Positions 1-9,216 of a stretch of 64,000 nucleotides of DNA are shown here, piece after piece (the first letter of the stretch is position 1; each line of letters opens with the position of its first letter). The stretch covers positions 434,001-498,000 of the forward strand of contig NZ_APND01000001.1 of assembly GCF_040361215.1 (NCBI RefSeq). The letters run 5' to 3'. This DNA is from Salinisphaera dokdonensis. GTDB lineage: Bacteria; Pseudomonadota; Gammaproteobacteria; Nevskiales; Salinisphaeraceae. The notes beneath the pieces were generated by a model that was not told the origin of the DNA, did no database searches, and worked only from the letters and a program-made list of their open reading frames with translations. Made by a program: the position numbers and the translations under genes.

Positions 1-653
1 TCGGCGCGATCCTCATGTTCGCGAAGGACACGCGCAACAACATCCGCTATCAGCAGGAGCGGCGCTGGGTTCACCGCGATACCGAGTCGATCCACGGCAA
101 GCGCGTGCTCGTTGCCGGTGCCGGCTCCATCGGCCGCGAGATAGGTCGCCTGTGCAAGGCCGTGGGCATGGACGTCAGCGGAATCGCGCGCCGCGCACGC
201 GATGCGGACGATGTGTTCTCGGCCGTCCATGCAGCCGACGATATCGACGCGCACCTGCCCGACGCCGACTATGTGGTCGTCGCCGCGCCGCTGACCGAGG
301 CCACGGAAAACTGGTTCGACAAGCAGCGCTTCGCCTCGATGGCGTCCCACGCGCGTTTCATCAACATCGGTCGCGGGCCGATCGTGGTCACCGACGATCT
401 CGTCGACGCCCTGGTCAACGAACAGATCGCCGGCGCAGCACTCGATGTGTTCGAGCAGGAACCGCTACCGGAAGACCACCCGCTCTGGGGCCTGGACAAC
501 GTGCTCATGTCGGCCCACATGGCCGGCGACTTCATCGGCTGGCGCGATGCGCTAATGGACCAGTTCCTGGCCAATCTGGAGCACTGGCGCGCCGGTGAGT
601 CGCTATTCAACGAGGTCAGCAAGAGCCACGGCTACGCGCCGGGCCGCGGTTGA
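1..653 (+). CDS. D-2-hydroxyacid dehydrogenase, C-terminal part (cut by window start)
   Basis: An NAD(P)-dependent 2-hydroxyacid dehydrogenase that would interconvert a 2-oxoacid and a D-2-hydroxyacid. The open frame is already running at base 3, so the N-terminal part of the substrate domain lies outside the window. Visible are the Rossmann motif GAGSIGREIGR, the catalytic Arg in NIGRG, and the Glu/His pair in the segment around DVFEQEPLPEDHPLW and SAHMAG that is typical of the family. The residual 210-odd residues are the nucleotide-binding domain plus the closing helix. A GhrA/hydroxypyruvate-reductase-like role is possible, but the substrate cannot be read from this fragment. The next gene starts about 150 bp downstream on the same strand. 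Confidence 0.85.
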   Translation, partial: GAILMFAKDTRNNIRYQQERRWVHRDTESIHGKRVLVAGAGSIGREIGRLCKAVGMDVSGIARRARDADDVFSAVHAADDIDAHLPDADYVVVAAPLTEATENWFDKQRFASMASHARFINIGRGPIVVTDDLVDALVNEQIAGAALDVFEQEPLPEDHPLWGLDNVLMSAHMAGDFIGWRDALMDQFLANLEHWRAGESLFNEVSKSHGYAPGRG

Positions 654-801
654 GCCAGGTGAATCCGCATACAGGCTTTAATCCGGGGATTTCGCCCCGA
701 TCACTCAGACATTACGCGTCGATGCGATCCACGATGGCTATTCAAGCCGCTCGCATTGCACCGCTCACGAATTCGTCGCCAAGACAGGACCGAGGACACC
801 C

Positions 802-2253
802 ATGATCGAATCGTATCTGCTCAAGAATATTTCAGGTTATATCGACGGCCAGTGGGTCGAGGCCGACTCCGGCGAAACGGTCGATGTCTTCAACCCGGCC
901 AACGGCAAGACGCTGGCCAAGATCCCGAAGATGGGCCAAGCCGAGACGCAGCGCGCGATCGCCGCCGCCAAGGCCACGCTTGCCGAGCCGAACGATATCG
1001 AGACCCGGCGCGAGTGGCTCGAGGACATCCGTGACGCGCTGATCGACGAAAAGGAAGAGATTGGCCGCATCCTGTGTCTCGAACACGGCAAACCGTGGAA
1101 GGAAGCCCAGGGCGAAGTCGAATACGCGGCCGGCTTCTTCGACTACTGCGCAAAGAACATCGACATCCTCAAGCCGCACGAGCTCGAGGAAAAGGCAAAG
1201 GACTGCACCTGGACGATCCACCACCGCCCGATCGGCGTAGTCGGCCTGATCACCCCGTGGAACTTCCCGATCGGCATGATCGCCAAGAAGATCGCTCCCG
1301 CGATCGCGGCGGATTGCCCGAGCGTGATCAAGCCGGCCACCGAAACGCCGCTGACCATGATCGCCATGTTCCAGCTCTTCCATGAGCGCCTGGAACTGCC
1401 CAAAGGCTATGTGAATCTGGTGATGGGCTCGTCCAGCGCGATCGGCGGCGAGCTGACCAGCTCGGTCGACGTGCCGATGCTGTCGTTCACCGGCTCCACC
1501 GAGGTCGGCAAGCTGCTCATGGAGCAGAGCACCGATCAGGTCAAGAAACTGGGTCTGGAACTGGGCGGCAACGCGCCGTTCATCGTCTTTGACGATGCCG
1601 ACATCGACCATGCCACCACCCAGCTGCTGGGCAACAAGTTCCGCGGCGGCGGCCAGACCTGTGTCTGCGCCAACCGCATCTACGTGCAGTCCGGCGTGTA
1701 CAAGGAATTCACCGACAAGCTGGTCGAGAAGGTCAAGGCGCTCAAGGTCGGCGACGGCATGGACGAGGACATCGACGTCGGCCCGCTGATCAACAAGGGC
1801 GGCTTCGAGAAAGTCCAGAACCACGTTGCGGACGCCCTGTCGAAAGGCGCCAAGCTGGTCGCCGGCAAGCACCCGGACGAGCTCGACGCCGAGAAGAATC
1901 TGTTCTACACGCCGACCGTGATCACCGGCGTGACCCACGACATGGCCTGCTGCAAGGAAGAGACCTTCGGCCCGCTGGTGCCGATGATCGAGTTCGATAA
2001 CGAGAACGAGATCGTGGAACTGGGCAACACCACCGAGTTCGGTCTTGCGGCCTATGTGTTCACCAAGGACGAAAAGCGCGCCGAGAAGACCATCCGCGGC
2101 CTGCACTTCGGCCACTGTGGCTGGAACACCGGCACCGGCCCGGCCCCGCATGCCCCGTTCGGTGGCATGAAGCAGTCGGGCATCGGCCGTGAAGGCGGCG
2201 ACGACGGCATTCTGGAATTCACCGAAGCCCAGACCGTGCCGCGCGGCAAGTAG
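802..2253 (+). CDS. gabD: NAD(P)-dependent succinate-semialdehyde dehydrogenase family protein
   Basis: An aldehyde dehydrogenase of 483 residues, the length of E. coli GabD, predicted to oxidise succinate semialdehyde to succinate in the GABA shunt. The general base is Glu253 in LELGG and the nucleophile is Cys287 in GGQTCVCANR; the double-Cys pattern CVC is typical of GabD. The N-terminal GTIDGQW-like segment and the C-terminal GGMKQSGIGREGG match the family. The ATG follows a GAGGA ribosome site. It is followed by a clear intrinsic terminator at 2278-2306, so it is probably monocistronic. A GABA aminotransferase-type gene lies 34 kb away (36618-37880) and could supply the substrate. Other semialdehydes cannot be excluded. 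Confidence 0.9.
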   Translation: MIESYLLKNISGYIDGQWVEADSGETVDVFNPANGKTLAKIPKMGQAETQRAIAAAKATLAEPNDIETRREWLEDIRDALIDEKEEIGRILCLEHGKPWKEAQGEVEYAAGFFDYCAKNIDILKPHELEEKAKDCTWTIHHRPIGVVGLITPWNFPIGMIAKKIAPAIAADCPSVIKPATETPLTMIAMFQLFHERLELPKGYVNLVMGSSSAIGGELTSSVDVPMLSFTGSTEVGKLLMEQSTDQVKKLGLELGGNAPFIVFDDADIDHATTQLLGNKFRGGGQTCVCANRIYVQSGVYKEFTDKLVEKVKALKVGDGMDEDIDVGPLINKGGFEKVQNHVADALSKGAKLVAGKHPDELDAEKNLFYTPTVITGVTHDMACCKEETFGPLVPMIEFDNENEIVELGNTTEFGLAAYVFTKDEKRAEKTIRGLHFGHCGWNTGTGPAPHAPFGGMKQSGIGREGGDDGILEFTEAQTVPRGK

Positions 2254-2277
2254 CCACAACGCGCCGCAGGTAATCCA

Positions 2278-2306
2278 GGCCGGCGAGTCCGCTCGTCGGC
2301 CTTTTT
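2278..2306 (+). terminator. Intrinsic terminator after gabD
   Basis: Ten-base arms GGCCGGCGAG and CTCGTCGGCC (one G.T pair) enclose a 4-base loop and are followed by five T. It begins 24 bp after the gabD stop codon. Confidence 0.85.
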
Positions 2307-2435
2307 CATGCCCGCTCTTCGCGCGTCGCCGTCAAAGCATTGCAGCGACAAGCATTGCGGGCGTATGTTGCGAGGCGGTCCGGCCGATACAGTACCCGGC
2401 CGATCCATTTGTTGAACAACCGGAAAATCGTCGCC

Positions 2436-3455
2436 GTGAAAGCCTATTTCGATCCGATCCAGAACGAGCATGTGCCCCAGAGCTACCTGACCCGCGGTCA
2501 GATGCGCGCCCCGCAGGAAATCCCGGCCCGCACCCCGCCGCTGGTTGCAGCCCTCGAGGGTCTCGATATCGAGGTCGGCAAGCCGGTCGATCACGGCATG
2601 TCGGTGATCTCGCAGGTGCACGATCTGGGCTATCTGCGCTTTTTGGAGTCCGCGCACCGCCGCTGGATGGAGATCCCGGACGACTGGGGCAACGAGGTGA
2701 TGTCCAACATCTTCGTGCGCTCGCCGAACCCGCTCAAGGGCATCCTCGCCGAGTCGGCCCGCTACCAGGCCGACGGCAGCTGCCCGATCGGCCCGGGCAC
2801 CTGGAAGGCCGCTTACGCATCGGCACAGACTGCACTGACCGCCGCTGACGACATCCTCGCCGGCGAACGCACCAGCTACGCACTGTGCCGCCCGCCGGGC
2901 CATCACGCTCGCCGCGACGGCGCAGGCGGGTTCTGCTATCTCAACAACGCCGCGATCGCCGCCGAGGCGCTGCGCACCAAGTTCGATCGCGTGGCCATTC
3001 TCGACCCCGACATGCACCACGGCCAGGGGATTCAGGAGATCTTCTACGAGCGAGACGACGTGCTCTATATCTCCATTCACGGCGATCCGACCAACTTCTA
3101 TCCGGTGGTCACCGGCCATGAAGACGAACGCGGCGCCGGCTTGGGTTATGGCTACAACATCAACCTGCCGATGCCCCACGGCTCACCGGAAGAGACCTTC
3201 TTCGAGAAACTCGACGAGGCCGTGGCCGCGATCAAGCTGTTCGCTGCCGACGTACTGGTGCTGCCGCTGGGCTTCGATATCTACAAGGATGATCCGCAGG
3301 CCAAGGTCTCGGTCACCAGTGAAGGCTTCAATCGTATCGGCAAGGCCATGGCCGGCCTCGACATGCCGGTCTGCGTGATCCAGGAAGGCGGCTACGACGT
3401 CGACAGCCTGGAAACCAACGCCACCCAGTTCTTCACCGGTCTGCTCGAGCGCTAG
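2436..3455 (+). CDS. Histone-deacetylase family protein (acetylpolyamine amidohydrolase type)
   Basis: A zinc-dependent amidohydrolase of the HDAC/AcuC/acetylpolyamine-amidohydrolase superfamily, expected to remove acetyl groups from polyamines or similar amines in the cytoplasm. The GTG at 2436 is preferred because it has GGAAA about nine bases upstream and gives the VKAYFDPIQ start typical of these enzymes; an upstream TTG at 2412 is an alternative. The catalytic His pair is His156-His157 in PPGHHA. The zinc ligands are Asp192 and His194 in DPDMHHGQ and Asp281 in GFDIYKDDP. At 339 residues it has normal length. Its position after gabD fits polyamine/GABA catabolism, but no polyamine transporter or transaminase is adjacent. 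A GC-rich hairpin follows. Confidence 0.85.
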   Translation: MKAYFDPIQNEHVPQSYLTRGQMRAPQEIPARTPPLVAALEGLDIEVGKPVDHGMSVISQVHDLGYLRFLESAHRRWMEIPDDWGNEVMSNIFVRSPNPLKGILAESARYQADGSCPIGPGTWKAAYASAQTALTAADDILAGERTSYALCRPPGHHARRDGAGGFCYLNNAAIAAEALRTKFDRVAILDPDMHHGQGIQEIFYERDDVLYISIHGDPTNFYPVVTGHEDERGAGLGYGYNINLPMPHGSPEETFFEKLDEAVAAIKLFAADVLVLPLGFDIYKDDPQAKVSVTSEGFNRIGKAMAGLDMPVCVIQEGGYDVDSLETNATQFFTGLLER

Positions 3456-3464
3456 TGATCGTCA

Positions 3465-3498
3465 GGCGCCGGGCGGCGGCCTCGCGGCACCCGGCGCC
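3465..3498 (+). terminator. GC-rich hairpin after the deacetylase gene
   Basis: Perfect 9-bp arms GGCGCCGGG and CCCGGCGCC enclose a 16-base loop, 10 bp after the stop codon. There is no T-tract, so termination is only probable. Confidence 0.5.
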
Positions 3499-3646
3499 AT
3501 GCTCCCGGCACTGCACGGTCGAAAGCTCGCTCAAAAGAGCCGACCGGCCGTTCTGCGCGGCATGAAAACCCGCACAATTACGGAGGCGTATCGCGGTTGC
3601 CCACTGTTAGCCTGTGTCGCTTCAATCACGAAAGAAGCAGTCACGA

Positions 3647-3853
3647 ATGACCAAGAACATGACCGGTTGGGAAACCCTCGAAAGCGACGACACGCGCGGG
3701 CACCAGATCCTGGGCCGCGAAGTCGAGAACGGCTGGGAAATCGAAGTGCGCTTCGACAACAATGCCGAACCGCGCCGCCCCGCCGCCGATCGCATGCCCA
3801 AGACCCGCGAAGAAGCAATCATGACCGGCCAGGAACTGGCCAAGATGGGCTGA
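3647..3853 (+). CDS. Small hypothetical protein
   Basis: A 68-residue protein of unknown function that I do not recognise. The ATG at 3647 is preceded by a GAAAGAAG purine run; an in-frame start 33 bases upstream would add a less plausible basic leader. The product is hydrophilic and charged, has no membrane segment or signal peptide, and reads as a compact domain (EVENGWEIEVRFDN in the middle, a helix-forming TREEAIMTGQELAKMG end). Codon use matches the neighbours, and a strong hairpin terminator lies 17 bp downstream, which supports a real, separately transcribed gene. Confidence 0.6.
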   Translation: MTKNMTGWETLESDDTRGHQILGREVENGWEIEVRFDNNAEPRRPAADRMPKTREEAIMTGQELAKMG

Positions 3854-4227
3854 CACGCCATCTGTGACACGGTCGGGCCGCCCTGTTTCGCCCATGATCC
3901 GGGCGGCCGACCGTTTCTTTCAACGCGCCCCTGTATCGCCTCAGCGTGGGTCTACAGACTTCCAAAGCGACCTTCTCCCGTCCGGCTGCGCTCGCCGCTA
4001 GTTGCGGCACACTCGAAGTACGCCCGCAATAACCCCGGCCCGACACAGCTCGACGACCGACGTCACGCGAATCCGCACGATGAGGTGCACGAGCCTGCAA
4101 TGCGGCAGCGATCGACACGCTTCAATGTGCAACGCATGGATTTGGCGCCCCGTGCTTGATCTCGCAGGCTACGCCCGCACAGCTGAAGGGCACACGCTGC
4201 CAAACCGTTTCTATCCAGGAGTGCGGT
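3854..4227. other. Intergenic stretch without a recognisable gene
   Basis: These 374 bp contain the terminator at 3871-3920 and then about 300 bp in which I see no convincing coding frame, RNA gene or repeat. The last part must hold the promoter and leader of the SDR gene at 4228, whose ribosome site AGGAG is at 4217-4221. Confidence 0.6.
3871..3920 (+). terminator. Intrinsic terminator after the small protein gene
   Basis: Arms GGTCGGGCCGCCC and GGGCGGCCGACC pair over 12 bp with one bulged G, followed by GTTTCTTT. It ends the transcript of the small gene at 3647-3853. Confidence 0.75.
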
Positions 4228-4986
4228 ATGTCCCGCAAGATCGCTTTCATCACCGGCGCCAGCCGTGGCCTTGGCCGCAGCATGGCGCTGCATCTGGCCG
4301 CCAGCGGCGTCGACGTGATCGGCACTTTCAATAGCCATGCCGACGAGGCCAAGGCAGTGGCAGACGAAATCGAAGCCGCCGGCGGCACCGCCGCCATGCT
4401 GAAGCTCGATGTCGGCGACAGCAGTGGTTTCGAAACGCTGAAAACAGACCTCGCCCGAACGCTGGAAACCACATTCGGCCGCAGCGATCTGGATTTCGTG
4501 ATCCATAACGCCGGTAACGGCATTCTGGCGCCCTACGAGGAAACCACCGAGGACGATCTGGACGCGCTCTATCGCGAGCATTTCAAGGGGCCGTACCTGC
4601 TCAGCAAGGCGCTGCTGCCGATGATCGCGCGCGGCGGTCGCATCCTGAACGTCTCAACCGCGGCGACCCGCTTCGTGCTCGAAAACCACTGCGCCTATTC
4701 GGCGATGAAGAGCGCATTGGAAGTGACCACCCGCTACATGGCCAAGGAACTCGGCGACCGCCAGATCACGGTGAACGCGATCGCGCCGGGCGCGGTGGAA
4801 ACCGACTTCGCCGGCGGCGCGGTGCGAGACACCCCGGAACTGAACGAGCATTTCGCCTCGATCACGCCGCTGGGGCGCACCGCCAAACCGGAAGACATCG
4901 GCGCCGCGGTCGCCGGCCTGCTGTCCAGCGATTTCGCCTGGCTCAACGGCCAGCGGATCGAGCTGACCGGCGGCCAATCGCTTTAA
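4228..4986 (+). CDS. SDR-family oxidoreductase
   Basis: A classical short-chain dehydrogenase/reductase of 252 residues, probably an NADPH-dependent ketoreductase. The start is fixed by an AGGAG site seven bases upstream of the ATG at 4228. Visible motifs are the dinucleotide-binding TGASRGLG, the structural NAG, and the catalytic Tyr157 and Lys161 in YSAMK, with PGAV-TDF after the active site. The substrate is not evident. The neighbour purU is convergent and only 7 bp away, so the SDR is likely its own transcription unit. Confidence 0.85.
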   Translation: MSRKIAFITGASRGLGRSMALHLAASGVDVIGTFNSHADEAKAVADEIEAAGGTAAMLKLDVGDSSGFETLKTDLARTLETTFGRSDLDFVIHNAGNGILAPYEETTEDDLDALYREHFKGPYLLSKALLPMIARGGRILNVSTAATRFVLENHCAYSAMKSALEVTTRYMAKELGDRQITVNAIAPGAVETDFAGGAVRDTPELNEHFASITPLGRTAKPEDIGAAVAGLLSSDFAWLNGQRIELTGGQSL

Positions 4987-4993
4987 GTAGGCC

Positions 4994-5851
4994 CTAGAGC
5001 ACGACCGTGCGTCGCCCGCTGATCAGCACACGGTCCTCGAGATGATGGCGCAGGCCCCGGGCGAGCACCGCCTTCTCGATATCCTTGCCGTAGCGCACCA
5101 GATCACGAACGGTGTCGCCATGATCGACGCGGGTCACGTCCTGATCGATGATCGGCCCCTGATCAAGTTCGGGGGTGACGTAATGACAGGTCGCCCCGAC
5201 CTGCTTCACGCCGCGCTGGTAGGCCTGCAGGTACGGCTGGGCGCCGACAAAGCTGGGCAGAAAACTGTGGTGGATATTGAGGATGCGCCCCGGGTGGCGA
5301 TCGCATAGGTCGGCCGGCAGGATCTGCATGAAACGCGCGAGCACCATGGTCTCGCCGCCGGATTCTGTGAACAGCCGCTCGATCTCGGCCCAGGCCTCGG
5401 GCTTGTTGTCCTTGGTGATCGGCACGTGGTGGAAGCGCAGTCCATGCCACTCGACCAGGCCGCGCGCGTCGGCATGGTTGGAGATGACGCAGGGAATCTC
5501 AATATCGAGTTCCCGCGACTGCCAGCGCTCGAGCAGGTCGTAGAGGCAGTGCATCTGTTTCGACACCAGAAGCACGACGCGCTTCTTTACCGCGCTGTCA
5601 CTGATCTGCCAGTCCATGTCGAGTTCGCGGCCAACCGGCTCGAAACGCCGGCGCAACTCGCTCAGATGAAAATCCAGCGAGTCGGCGCGTACCTCGACGC
5701 GCATGAAGAAACGCTGGCTGTCTTCATCCGAATGCTGGCTAGAGCGCAGAATCCAGCCGCCATTGTCGGCAAAGAAACTCGCCACGCGCGAGACGATGCC
5801 AACGCGGTCAGGACAGGAAAAACGCAGGGTAAAATGACGCGGACGATCCAT
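4994..5851 (-). CDS. purU: Formyltetrahydrofolate deformylase
   Basis: Hydrolyses 10-formyl-THF to THF and formate, balancing one-carbon units and supplying formate for purine synthesis. An N-terminal ACT domain (about residues 5-80, starting HFTLRFSCPDRVGIV) is followed by a formyltransferase-fold domain carrying the catalytic His in LNIHHSFLP and Asp in PELDQGPI. I placed the start at the Met of MDRPRHFTLRF, giving 285 residues (E. coli PurU has 280); an in-frame ATG 36 bases upstream exists and neither has a strong ribosome site. It is divergent from dinB across 131 bp. Confidence 0.92.
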   Translation of the reverse strand: MDRPRHFTLRFSCPDRVGIVSRVASFFADNGGWILRSSQHSDEDSQRFFMRVEVRADSLDFHLSELRRRFEPVGRELDMDWQISDSAVKKRVVLLVSKQMHCLYDLLERWQSRELDIEIPCVISNHADARGLVEWHGLRFHHVPITKDNKPEAWAEIERLFTESGGETMVLARFMQILPADLCDRHPGRILNIHHSFLPSFVGAQPYLQAYQRGVKQVGATCHYVTPELDQGPIIDQDVTRVDHGDTVRDLVRYGKDIEKAVLARGLRHHLEDRVLISGRRTVVL

Positions 5852-5982
5852 GATGAAACCGTTGAGATGAACACAGGTCAGGCGCAAGCGCGGCCGGCCA
5901 GAAAGCCGCCTATGGTAGCGCGAGAAACGCGCGATTTCGTCGCTCGCATCACGGTGATGTACAGCGAGCGCACGCCCGCTCT

Positions 5983-7056
5983 ATGAGCGAAACACTGCGC
6001 AAGATCGTGCATGTCGACATGGACGCCTTCTATGCGTCGGTCGAGCAGCGCGACGACCCCAGTCTGCAGGGCAAGCCCGTGGTGGTGGCCAAGCGCGGAC
6101 TGCGCTCGGTGGTAACCGCCGCCAGCTACGAGGCACGCGTGTTCGGCGTGCGCTCGGCCATGCCGGCCGTACGCGCGGAACGGCTGTGCCCCCAGGCGAT
6201 CTTCGTGGATCCGCATTTCGACCGCTACCGCGAAGTCTCACGTCAGATTCGCGCGATCTTTCTGCGCCATACCGATCTGGTCGAGCCGCTGTCGCTGGAC
6301 GAGGCCTATCTCGACGTCACCGTTACCCACACCGGTATGCCCTCGGCCACCGAAGCCGCGCGCGTGATCCGTGCCGAGATCAAGGCCGCGACGGGGTTGA
6401 CCGCATCGGCCGGCATTGCACCCAACAAGTTCCTGGCCAAGATCGCCTCCGACTGGCGCAAGCCCGACGGCCAGTTCGTGATCACGCCGCGTCGTGTCGA
6501 AGCCTTTCTGCTGCCGCTGCCGATCGGCAAGGTGCCCGGCGTGGGCCCGAAGATGAAAGAGAAGCTCGCCGCGCTGGATGTGCACACGGTCGGCGATCTA
6601 CGTGCTTTCCAGCGCGAGGAACTGGTCAAGCGCTATGGGCGGTGGGGGCGTCGTCTGTACGAACTGGCCCGGGGTATCGACGAACGACCGGTCCAGCCCA
6701 AGCGCGACTCCGTTCAGGTTTCCAGCGAGGACACGCTCCGCGAAGATCTGCCGATCGAGGATCTGGCGCCGCATATCCAGCGCCTCGCCGAAAAGACCTG
6801 GGCCAATCACGAACGCAAGCAGCCGCGCGTGGCGCGCACTGTAGTACTCAAGCTCAAGACCACGGATTTCCAGATTCTCACCCGTAGCTTTACGCCGCTC
6901 AGCCGCCCGACCTCGGCAGCCGAGGTGGCCGAGATCGCCTGTGCCCTGCGCGACCGCGTCGAGGCTGACGCCCGCACCCGCTACCGGCTGGTGGGCGTGG
7001 GGCTGTCCGGCTTCGTGGATGGACGTGAGGAAGCCCTGCAACCGAGCCTGATCTAG
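5983..7056 (+). CDS. dinB: DNA polymerase IV (Y-family translesion polymerase)
   Basis: Error-prone translesion polymerase of 357 residues, as usual for DinB. The palm metal ligands are in HVDMDAFYASVE near the N-terminus and Asp106-Glu107 in SLDEAY. The helix-hairpin-helix thumb is visible as the GVGPKM segment, and the little finger domain occupies the last hundred residues. I looked for a LexA/SOS box (CTGT-N8-ACAG) upstream and did not find one in the 131-bp spacer to purU. Regulation by SOS is therefore not supported here. A short gap separates it from the GST gene on the same strand. Confidence 0.93.
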   Translation: MSETLRKIVHVDMDAFYASVEQRDDPSLQGKPVVVAKRGLRSVVTAASYEARVFGVRSAMPAVRAERLCPQAIFVDPHFDRYREVSRQIRAIFLRHTDLVEPLSLDEAYLDVTVTHTGMPSATEAARVIRAEIKAATGLTASAGIAPNKFLAKIASDWRKPDGQFVITPRRVEAFLLPLPIGKVPGVGPKMKEKLAALDVHTVGDLRAFQREELVKRYGRWGRRLYELARGIDERPVQPKRDSVQVSSEDTLREDLPIEDLAPHIQRLAEKTWANHERKQPRVARTVVLKLKTTDFQILTRSFTPLSRPTSAAEVAEIACALRDRVEADARTRYRLVGVGLSGFVDGREEALQPSLI

Positions 7057-7228
7057 CCGCGCAACGGCGGGCCGGCAGACGTCCACGGGTGGCGCGATCG
7101 CTTGCGGCACGCAGGCCGCGTCCCCAGTACCAAGCACTCATCACCTGCAGAAACAAGGCAATCAAAGATCGTACTTGACCCCTCACTCGGGCCCTGCTGC
7201 GATAACCAAACGAGGCCAGACCGGGGAT

Positions 7229-7969
7229 ATGAGCATGCGCTACGAGCTTTACTACTGGCCCGGTATTCCCGGGCGCGGCGAGTTCGTGCGGCTGGCGCTC
7301 GAAGACGCCGGCGCCGATTACATCGATATCGTCAGGGATACGCACGGGAACCGGGGCGGACTCGATGCCGTCGGCGGCGGTCTGCGATTCGAGAACAACA
7401 CCCGTGCGCCCTTCGCCCCACCCTACCTGCGCGCGGGCGATATCGAGGTGTCGCATGTGGCCAATATCCTGCAGTTCCTCGGCCCGCGTCTGGGTCTCGC
7501 ACCGGCCGGCGAGGCCGACCGGCTCTGGTGCCACGGCCTGCAACTCACGCTCGCCGACTTCGTCACCGAGATTCACGACACCCATCATCCGCTCGGCCCC
7601 GGGCTTTACTACGAGGAGCAACGCGCCGAGGCCGAGTGCCGAGCGGCCGTATTCATCGACGCGCGACTGCCCAAGTTTCTCGACTACTTCGAGTCGGTAC
7701 TGGCCGCCAAGCCGGAGGGCGACCGCTGGCTCGTGCGGGATGGCTGCACAACCGCCGACCTGAGTCTGTTTCAGATCATGGTCGGTCTCGACTACGCGTT
7801 GCCTAACGCCATGGCTTCGCAGCGGGGGCGTATACGGCGCGTGCGGGCACTCGTCGAGCGCGTGGCGGAACGCGAGCGCCTCGCCAGCTATCTGGCCTCG
7901 CCTCGGCGTATGCGATTCAACAAAGACGGCATATTCCGGCACTATCCCGAACTGGATTCGACGGCCTGA
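7229..7969 (+). CDS. Glutathione S-transferase family protein
   Basis: A soluble GST of about 246 residues that would conjugate glutathione to electrophiles. The N-terminal thioredoxin-like domain starts RYELYYWPGIPGRGEFVRL, resembling eukaryotic-like GST N-terminal domains with an early Tyr as the likely activating residue. The all-helical C-terminal domain follows from about residue 85. Two ATGs compete: 7229, and 7235, which has GGGG at better spacing; they differ by two residues. It ends 22 bp before the thiopurine methyltransferase gene, so the two are probably cotranscribed as a detoxification pair. Confidence 0.85.
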   Translation: MSMRYELYYWPGIPGRGEFVRLALEDAGADYIDIVRDTHGNRGGLDAVGGGLRFENNTRAPFAPPYLRAGDIEVSHVANILQFLGPRLGLAPAGEADRLWCHGLQLTLADFVTEIHDTHHPLGPGLYYEEQRAEAECRAAVFIDARLPKFLDYFESVLAAKPEGDRWLVRDGCTTADLSLFQIMVGLDYALPNAMASQRGRIRRVRALVERVAERERLASYLASPRRMRFNKDGIFRHYPELDSTA

Positions 7970-7991
7970 CGGCCGCTTGCAAGGACGCCGC

Positions 7992-8645
7992 ATGGATCAC
8001 GACTTCTGGCACGAACGCTGGGCTCAGCAGCAGATCGGCTTTCACCAGCCGGAAGGACATCCCATGCTGGCCACCCACTGGCCAACGCTCGATATTGCGC
8101 CGGGCACGCCTGTGCTGGTGCCGTTGTGCGGCAAGACACCGGATCTGCGATGGCTCGCACGCCAGGGCTACCCGGTGACCGGCATCGAACTCAGCGAGCG
8201 CGCCGCGCAGGATTTCTTCAACGAACAGGCACTGACCGCCAGCGTAGACCGCGTGGGCCGCTTCAACCGATACAGCGCCGCGGGCATCGACATCTGGGTA
8301 GGCGATTTCTTCGCTGCCGATATCGCGACGCTCGGGCGTTTCGAGGCGTTCTATGACCGCGCCGCGCTGATCGCCCTGCCCGAAGAAATGCGCCGCGAAT
8401 ACGTGCAGCATCTGGGCAGACTGCTGACGCCCCGCGCGAAAGGGCTGCTGATCACCCTCGACTACGATCAGAACGAGATGAAAGGCCCGCCTTTCGCAGT
8501 GCCCGAATCCGAGGTGCATCAGCATTTCGACGATGCCACGGTCGACCTCATCGACAACGACCACGGACGCGCCGGTCAGGGCATGCTGCACAACCGCCGG
8601 GTGAAGAATGCCAGCGAGTACGCCTACCGCATCGCGTATCGCTGA
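7992..8645 (+). CDS. tpm: Thiopurine S-methyltransferase
   Basis: SAM-dependent methyltransferase of 217 residues with the family signature at the N-terminus (DFWHERWAQQQIGFHQ) and the SAM-binding VLVPLCGKTPDLRWLA loop. In bacteria this family methylates thiols and selenium or tellurium oxyanion derivatives and can confer tellurite resistance; the natural substrate here is unknown. The ATG at 7992 has AAGGA six bases upstream. It lies directly after the GST gene and is convergent with a small membrane protein gene 12 bp away. Confidence 0.9.
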   Translation: MDHDFWHERWAQQQIGFHQPEGHPMLATHWPTLDIAPGTPVLVPLCGKTPDLRWLARQGYPVTGIELSERAAQDFFNEQALTASVDRVGRFNRYSAAGIDIWVGDFFAADIATLGRFEAFYDRAALIALPEEMRREYVQHLGRLLTPRAKGLLITLDYDQNEMKGPPFAVPESEVHQHFDDATVDLIDNDHGRAGQGMLHNRRVKNASEYAYRIAYR

Positions 8646-8657
8646 CGGGTCTCGCGC

Positions 8658-8978
8658 CTATTCGGGGTCCTCGTGGTGGCGCAGGCGATACATCAGGCCG
8701 CGTGCGGCAAGCGTCAGGCCACCGACGATAAGCAGCGCAACCATTCCGTAGACCCACAGCGGCAGATCACGACCCACCGCCAACACGTAAAGATAGGGCG
8801 CGGTGTAGCACAGCGCCCAGCAGAAGATCAGCAGGGCCAGCGGGCGCTGCTTGCGTATGTGGTGAAACAACCAGCCGCTGACAACGAGGAACGGGCCGGT
8901 ACTGACCAGATAGATCAGGACGAACAACAACGGGTCCACGGCGTGAGCTTCGGCGATGCCACTGAGGTAATCGATCAT
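8658..8978 (-). CDS. Small integral membrane protein, unknown
   Basis: A 106-residue protein with three predicted membrane helices (around LLFVLIYLVSTGPFLVVSGW, LALLIFCWALCYTAPYLYVL and VYGMVALLIVGGLTLAARG) and a basic C-terminus. I chose the ATG at 8978; a GTG 54 bases upstream would add residues of less convincing composition, and neither has a clear ribosome site. No family is recognised. It is convergent with tpm. Confidence 0.65.
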   Translation of the reverse strand: MIDYLSGIAEAHAVDPLLFVLIYLVSTGPFLVVSGWLFHHIRKQRPLALLIFCWALCYTAPYLYVLAVGRDLPLWVYGMVALLIVGGLTLAARGLMYRLRHHEDPE

Positions 8979-9216
8979 TGCACGCAGATGGGTGGTGGAC
9001 AGCAGCAGGCCGTCGTTGAAGCCAAGGGGCACGGGACGCAGTCACGATACGATCTTTGACGGATTTTCGACACCCGCTGACGCGTTCGTAGCTGTCGGCG
9101 TCGTACGACGATCTGGCCTCTTGCGATGCAGTGCGGTGCGGTCTGTGCCGGCAATGCTAGGTGGTCCTTTGTCCAGACGCTAGAATGAACCGATATTTCC
9201 AGCCGGGAACCCCCCA

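Noticed and set aside
5852..5982. SOS (LexA) box before dinB
   Set aside because: I looked for CTGT-N8-ACAG and near variants and found only an isolated TGTACAG half.
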